From contig JAITYX010000041.1 in the NCBI GenBank assembly GCA_021018815.1, forward strand, positions 2,604,001-2,668,000: DNA of 64,000 bases, written 5' to 3'. The notes under the pieces are model-generated. The model did no database searches. It was not told the DNA's origin and saw nothing but the letters and a program-made list of their open reading frames with translations. Below, in pieces: positions 58,011-64,000 of the stretch. Both the position numbers and the translations under genes were made by a program. How positions within the stretch are numbered: position 1 is the first letter of the stretch; each line of letters begins with the position of its first letter. This DNA comes from Talinum fruticosum (lineage: Eukaryota > Streptophyta > Magnoliopsida > Caryophyllales > Talinaceae).

Positions 58011-59153
58011 TGTTGGATCAAGTTCATATACTCGATATTTTATTCTCTCTAGCTTGATCATTTAAGGATTGACTCAAGATGGAATCTGAACCTAATGGAT
58101 ATTAGACTCATAAAATTCCAATATTTTAGGCCTAAGATAATTAAGTGTCTAATTACTTTGATTTAATTATTATTTGTGCCTAATCTTGGACCAAAGTGAT
58201 TTCATAATTTGAGTACCAATGTGTTTTGCTTTTGTAGGTTATTCAAAACAGCCTAATTTACTTTTGAAGTACAAAAACAATCGGTTTCTACCCGTTAAAC
58301 ACTAGCAGACAGAGATTAACCATATTTGGACATGGCTCGGACACCGTGTTAGGGATGTTTGTTTCCAAACTGGAAAACAACGACCTTGAGTCTAACGGTT
58401 GTTTCTACCTCGGTTTTCAATCACCACCAGATGATTGGACCATCTTTTGGAGCAAAGAGTCATTGCGCAATGTTCACATGCCAATAGATCTTTTCGAGTG
58501 ACTCGAGAATAGCTGTTACAATGGCTAGTGAAGATTACAAGTCCAGAATACGACTCAACGGTCATTTTGCTTGGGTGTTTATAAATAGAAGCCACTTTGT
58601 AAGACTTGAGGGTTTCCGAATTTATTGTTGAACCTATTATTGGATTTGTTCATACTCAATCTTCAACTTACAACTCCAATTTTGTATTTCATATTCTCCG
58701 AGTTGTAAAGAAAGTCTTGTAATCACTTACATTCTCTTCTTACTTTCTTTGTAAGTCCCTTGACTAAGCTGTAAGGGTTAACTCAACTTAGTTGTCCCTG
58801 AATGTAAGGGTTAACTCGGTCAGGAAGTACTAGATCGGATAACGGAACTTCGAGTTTAGGAAAACATTGTGTATGAATTGTTTAAGGGAGCAATTCTGTT
58901 TAGAGTCGATCCTTTGTAATTGAGGATTCAATTAGTGGATTTGACTTGGTGTATGGATTAGCACTGTCCGTGGTTTTCCGCCCCGGGAGGGTTTCCACGT
59001 ATTTACGGTTATCTATCTTTACGAGTCCAATCTAGACTCATAATCTACTTCTGCTAAGTTTTGTGCAAAAAGAGTTTAATTTTATTTAAAATTTTTCATC
59101 ACCCTATTCACCTTCCTCTAGGGTGACTTAGTCTCTCCAAGAGAAAACCTTCA
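58011..59153 (+). mobile_element. Copia-type LTR A
   Basis: Begins TGTTGGATCAAG and ends AAAACCTTCA. The next bases ATTGGTATCGAGC (59154) fit a primer-binding site for initiator Met-tRNA with one base lost. The 3' 500 bp matches LTR B, including GGATTCAATTAGTGGATTTG and GGGAGGGTTTCCACGTAT. The copies have many differences. Confidence 0.65.
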
Positions 59154-59699
59154 ATTGGTATCGAGCTTAGCCTTTCAAGAGGATTTCACAATGCAAAGGT
59201 ATTGAAGACTCGGTTATGATCGACTAACCCCTTGAATGTGTTTTGATTTCATGCATTCATCTAAATTTAGGATAAAGCAAGAAGCATCCTAAAAGAAATT
59301 CATTTAACTAAGTCATATGCTTTATAATTCATCATTTCAATATGACTTATTCTTGACTGAACTCAGACTTAAGCATATTAAGATAATCTGACTAAGTCGA
59401 CCCACTAAGTCGGACTCGGACTTAGAAAGTAGAATCCGAGTTAGTTATGATAGACGAGTAAGTCCGATCCACTCGAGATCCGACCCATTATGAACTCAAA
59501 CTCAGATCTGACCCATTATGAACTCGGACTCGGATCCGACCCACTCGGAACTCGGACTCGGATCTAACCCACTCGGAACTCGGATTCGACCCACTTAGTC
59601 GAGACTTAGACATTTAGTTTGCCTACGCTATTATTTGTTTAATTATGCGTAATTGTAAAATGTCTATATAACTCTTGTGCCCATTAAGATTGAATGATT
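59154..59699 (+). other. Short internal remnant between two Copia LTRs
   Basis: Starts with the primer-binding-site relic; no gag or pol is readable. Its right border with LTR B is approximate because the 5' end of LTR B is not clear. Confidence 0.4.
59478..59597. repeat. 28-bp minisatellite, about four copies
   Basis: Units GATC(C/T)GACCCA(CTCGG/TTATG)AACTCGGACTC repeat from 59478; the last unit is shortened to 22 bp. Confidence 0.8.
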
Positions 59700-60878
59700 T
59701 ATTTATGAGTTTTAGCATATCCGGAATATGAGTATATTGAATATTAGACTTGAAATATTTCAGATTAATAGATTAAGGTAATTAGTCATTAAATGCTTTA
59801 TTTAGACTAATCCTTATCTAATTATGGACCAAAGTATATTTATACTTTGAGAACCATTGTGCTTAATGTTTTTCCATGTTTTTCTAATGTCAATTATCTG
59901 AAGAAAAAGCAAAAGCAAAAGGCTTTTGACCGTTAAAGCACTCGCTAGACAAAAAGTCGGAATTTCTAGAAAAGCTCGGAACTTATCGACGACCTTGTGC
60001 ATTCATTGTTTTGGGTAATATTTTATTTCTGTGTCTAACGGTCTTTTCGTTTAGCTTTTCTAGTTTACAAAAGTTGGAAAAAGAGTTGTTGGAAGCTAGG
60101 ACCAAGGCACAACGGTTATTTCACGGTGGTCTAGAAATCGGAGTAACTCGGACTATCCGTTACAACGGCTAGTTGACTCGAGACAGCTTCAACGGAAAGA
60201 CGTTGGAGGCACAACGGCTATCTCTTCAAGGCGGACTATTTATAGAAGCCTTAGCACAAGATTTCAACCGACGAATGGAAGAAAAAGAGAGACCATATTT
60301 AACATCTTCTCTAGCATACAACTCCCAAACTGTAACTCTAATATTCCGAGTTGTATTTTTCGAGTCGGTTGTATTGCAATTCTTACTATTCTTCTACTCT
60401 TTCTCTCCGACCGAGTTGTAAAGGTTACCTCAACTCAGTTGTCCCAAACTGTAAAGGTTACCTCAGTTTGGAAGTACCAGGTTAGATAAGGGAACTTCTA
60501 ACCCGGGAAAAATTGGAGGATCCCAAGTTGATAAGGTAACTTCAACTTGGAAGTACTAGGTCGATCGGATAAGGTAAATTCGAGCCTGGGAAAATTGTAA
60601 TAGATTTGTTTGGGAACAAATCTGGGTAGTCATATTCATTGTAATTGAGGATTCAATTAGTGGATTTGACTTGGTGTCCGGATTGACACTGTCCAGTGGT
60701 TTTACGCCCGGGAGGGTTTCCACGTATATCCGAGTTTACACTTTTACGAGTCCAATCTAGACTCGGAATGCATTTCTGTCTCTATTACAGTGCAAAAGAG
60801 TTTGATTTTCTCAAAAACCTTCCATCACCCTATTCACCCCCTCTAGGGTGACTTAACTTCTCCCAGAGCAAACCTTCA
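59700..60878 (+). mobile_element. Copia-type LTR B
   Basis: Ends GCAAACCTTCA at 60878, as LTR A does. The body is homologous to LTR A but well diverged, with a duplicated GGTTACCTCA / GTACCAGGT...GAACTTC region at 60420-60600. The start is placed only roughly. The gag start codon lies 15 bases after the LTR end. Confidence 0.55.
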
Positions 60879-60892
60879 GGTATAAAGATCAA

Positions 60893-61238
60893 ATGGCTCA
60901 AAATAATGGAGAGTTCGATGAAGGAAGATCATCTATCGGACCACCTAAGTTCAAGGGGTCAAAATTTGCACATTGGAAGAAAATGATGGAATGCTTCCTG
61001 ATGGATAACAATGAAGATGTCTAGAACATCATCTAAAATGGGAACTTCATTCCAAAATAGATGGAAGGAATTAGATCCGTGCCCAAAGAAAAATCTGAAT
61101 ACACCACCGAAGAGATTGAGAAGTTCGAAAGAACTTCAAAGCTATGAACACACCGATGTGTGCCATCAGCTCAAAAGAGTACAACAGAGTGTCAGCTCGT
61201 GACACAACCAAAGAGGTGCGGGACACTCTTGTCAACAT
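60893..61238 (+). pseudogene. Copia gag N-terminus (DUF4219/UBN2-like), broken
   Basis: The frame starts MAQNNGEFDEGRSSIGPPKF, then FAHWKKMMECFLMDNNEDV, the usual 'P.F.G.nY..Wk..M..fl.......v' opening of plant Copia gag. It then shifts or stops repeatedly: a stop follows EDV where W is expected, and the 61011-61202 frame is out of register. It is cut at 61238 by the next element. Gag would form the particle that carries element RNA; this remnant cannot. Confidence 0.65.
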
Positions 61239-64000
61239 GTAACGCCCCAATCACCATTACTTAATAATCCCTTCATTAGGGACTGTTACGTAAGGTCGCA
61301 GCGGAAGGTAACAATCGAAGGCGTTACCGTCGTCCTAAAAATAGGACAAGGCTAAATAATTGAAATAAAATGACATACGGTTTGGGCATCCACGGTTATA
61401 TTTCAAAAATGCTGTTAGGAGTAACTACTTATTACCCAAGTAGCTAGGTCATCCCAAAATACGGTTTGCGGGTTTAGCAATATAATATTTATACAACCTA
61501 GACTTCGTCTAATCCACAAGATAATGTACAATGTATAATAATTCCCAAGGCCATACCTAAACCACTGGTTGAGGGTAAAATCACTCGTGAGCGTCTATGT
61601 ACCTTCAGATTTGCGAGTGTCACGTGGCTGGCTAGGATTTGCCTTCATCGGACTTAGTAAATGGTTGATTGTTCACCAATGCTTCTTCCTAAAACAAAAA
61701 CAGTAAAATATTTGGAAGAGTGAGTCGAAACTCAGTACGAACATTCCTGCACTCGTAAAACAACTTTGAAAATATTTTAATTGAGCGCGCGCATTTCAAT
61801 TCATTTTAATTTGAAATCGGGGAGAGAATGTAAGTAAAACTTGCTTGCTTGGTTATTATCTGAAAGTGGAACCCCTTGATAATTGATACGATCTTAGTAA
61901 GGTGCACACCTCCCGGGCCGACCGAGAACCCGAGTTGAAGCCGCGCGGGTTGGGCATAAGCCCCGATTATTGAAATTGATGGGCATAAGCCCCGATAATT
62001 GATAATTGGGCGGGGACCACTTGATTAGGTGGCAAAATTTGATTTGCAAATGATTCATTATTAGTTATATATATGAGGAATGTTGAGATTTGATGAAACA
62101 TGTGAGTTTTTGAAAGGTACGAGCAATGAACGTACCTGAATTGAGAATATTTGTTTATCCCCTTTTGCGAAATTTGAGTTACCGGCTATTCGGCAACGGA
62201 AGTGGCCTCTGTTCGTTTAAGATGGATTTCTAGGGTTAGTAATGTTTTTCTTGAGTTTTAATGCTTGAGTTTGTATAAACATTAATAATTTGCTTCATTT
62301 CTTATATTCATGTGAAAATCGATTAACTATTGTTGGTATTACTCGGCTTTACTTGCGTTGATTCCATTTCAATTATTGAATACAATTTATATTAACTAGA
62401 GAAGTTGATTAGGCTGATTGAATACTCGATTGATTTTGACGGAATTCAATTTGTTAGCTGACTTGGATTGAAAATGGTATACATATATACACAACACTTA
62501 TTCTTAATTCCTTCCTCACTTCTCCCTTCTCTCGCACTCAAAACCCATAGTTAAATAATTAATTAATCCATCAAATGCCCTTCCATCGGAAGGTTTCACA
62601 ACTTTGCCGAATCGCCCAAAATTCATATATATACACCATTTTAAGTGCCTAAGCGTTATTTCCTCGACGGAACTCGTATTCATATCCAAATTAAGCATAC
62701 CAAGTGTTCCGATGTCCCCCATGCCTCTTACACAATCTATTATCCGACTTCATCCTCCCTGCATATTTTTTTCTTCCTTTGTGTTCAATTCTAGCTATTT
62801 GCAAAATGTAACAATTCCACCAAATTGTTCAAAACCCGTACATACACCATGTTAGGATCATAAGCATTGTTCTCCGACAAATTTCACATTCACAACCACT
62901 ATTAGGTATGCTTTATGTTCAAATCTCCCTCACATGTCTACACTTACACATTGCTTAATTTCACTCTCTACATACACATTCTCGTTCATTTGTTCAATAT
63001 AACCATTTCCAACATATAATAAATTCATCAATTTACCCAATTCTATAATAAACATCTCCCAAACTCATTCACTAATTCACATTCGTTCTCATTCATACAA
63101 TACACAACCAATCCATTGGGATGCCATAACTCGATTATTCACACCAATTCGAATTTTCCCAATTTAATCTTTGAATTCACTCCATAAATATATTTCTAAT
63201 CATACTTCAATTTACAGTTACAATTGCTCAAATAGATAATGAAATTGATAATTTAGGGTCTAGAGTTTTACCTTCAAAACCAAGAGAGGGCAGCCAAGAG
63301 GAGGGTGGAGTGATGGCGGTACAGCTAGACTCGGGCGGACACCGGCCGTATTGGCGACGAATTCGGCGGTTGCAGCGAGCTGGTGGTTGGTCTGTGAAAT
63401 GGCCCGCGGCAGGGAACCGGGCCGCGCCTGCGGAACTCGCGGAGAGCGAGATCGCGGGAGAGTGAGGGAGATAAAGGGAGAGAATGGTGGCCGGCGCCGG
63501 TCTTCCAGCCGGCGTCGGTTGTGCGGGTGGCCGAAGGAGGCGACGCCGGCGAGAGGGAAGAAGCGAGGGACGCGAAGCGAGCACGCGAGGAAGAGGCGCA
63601 GCGGTAGCGCGAGGAGAGTGAGGGGCGCCTGCCGGGCGGTGCCTAGCGCCGGCTTCGGCCGGCGTGGGTGGCGTCCGGACCGGGAAGCGAGAGAGGTGGT
63701 GAGGCGGGGGAGAACGAGAGAGGGAGCACGGAAGAGAAGATGAGTGAATGGTGAGGGATGACCGAATTTTAAGTCGCCTCAACATTCCGGAGAATTCTTT
63801 CTCTGGATTTTTCTTTAGAGAAAATCTGATTTGGTTATTTTATTATTTTGATTTATTTATTTATTTACTTATTTTGTTTTCTTTTATTGTTACTTTTAAT
63901 TTTGTTTTAATAACGATGTTCTCAAATTAAAATCTTATTATGAGATTTTTATTAGGGCCACTTCGTCGCCTTAGCTGCATAACACATGTATAAGGATAAT
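61239..64000 (-). mobile_element. Long LTR (gypsy-like), minus orientation, runs out of the window
   Basis: The left edge TGTAACGCCCC reads GGGGCGTTACA on the minus strand, like the 3' end GGGGTGTTACA of the LTR at 10117. Minus-strand phrases such as CGGGGCTTATGCCCA (about 61990) and GGCCCGGGAGG (about 61915) fit the 3' half of such LTRs. A GC-rich, CT-rich (minus strand) block at 63228-63785 with a donor-like AAGGTAAAAC next to it (about 63270) fits the leader exon. It interrupts the Copia gag at 61238. The 185-codon frame at 63228-63785 is Pro/Arg/Ser low complexity and is not taken as a gene. The other end is outside the window. Confidence 0.55.

Noticed and set aside
63228..63785. 185-codon minus-strand open frame
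   Set aside because: Composition is Pro/Arg/Ser/Ala low complexity from a GC- and CT-rich LTR leader; the opposite strand is equally open. No domain.

Overview
This window looks like transposon-dense nuclear DNA of a eudicot plant. The evidence is GT-AG introns, AT-rich intergenic sequence, plant-type LTR, LINE, CACTA, hAT, MULE-like and Helitron ends, and a plant O-methyltransferase gene. No bacterial, organellar, CRISPR or rRNA signal was seen. All calls come from reading the sequence; no database search was run, so family names rest on remembered motifs.

Only one host gene is well supported: a caffeoyl-CoA O-methyltransferase-like gene on the + strand (29954-36942), with five exons that can be joined by hand. 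The first four join in frame. Exon 5 is shifted by one base just before the conserved [10 protein letters not shown] box, so the copy is a recent pseudogene, an allele, or carries a sequence error. Its last intron holds a tandem chain of four Copia-type LTRs separated by internal regions of only about 120-140 bp. A 1.27 kb foldback element lies about 400 bp upstream of its start.

Layout. 1-2282: a long LTR in minus orientation, cut by the window edge. 2283-5940: intergenic DNA with a small DUF7745-like gene relic. 5943-9553: a probable hAT-like element holding a dead LINE. 9640-13368: another hAT-like element split by a 3.2 kb solo LTR. 13542-15222: two TIR elements. 15223-26470: mostly AT-rich repeat debris, with hAT-like elements, a SINE-like tRNA relic and a Helitron 3' end. 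26471-37000: the methyltransferase locus. 37950-47510: a near full-length L1-type LINE on the minus strand (ORF1, endonuclease, reverse transcriptase, zf-RVT), split inside its reverse transcriptase by a 5.3 kb CACTA element. 47575-57532: seven tandem units of about 1.01 kb, each carrying a CACTA terminal repeat, with a long LTR lodged in the array. 58011-61238: a Copia element with two diverged LTRs and the start of gag. 61239-64000: another long LTR that broke that gag.

The elements are nested, so relative ages can be read: LINE before CACTA, satellite array before LTR, Copia gag before the terminal LTR, hAT-like element before the solo LTR. I found no convincing undescribed gene system. 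The most unusual structures are the CACTA-end-derived satellite, the tandem LTR chain in the intron, and the long foldback next to the gene.
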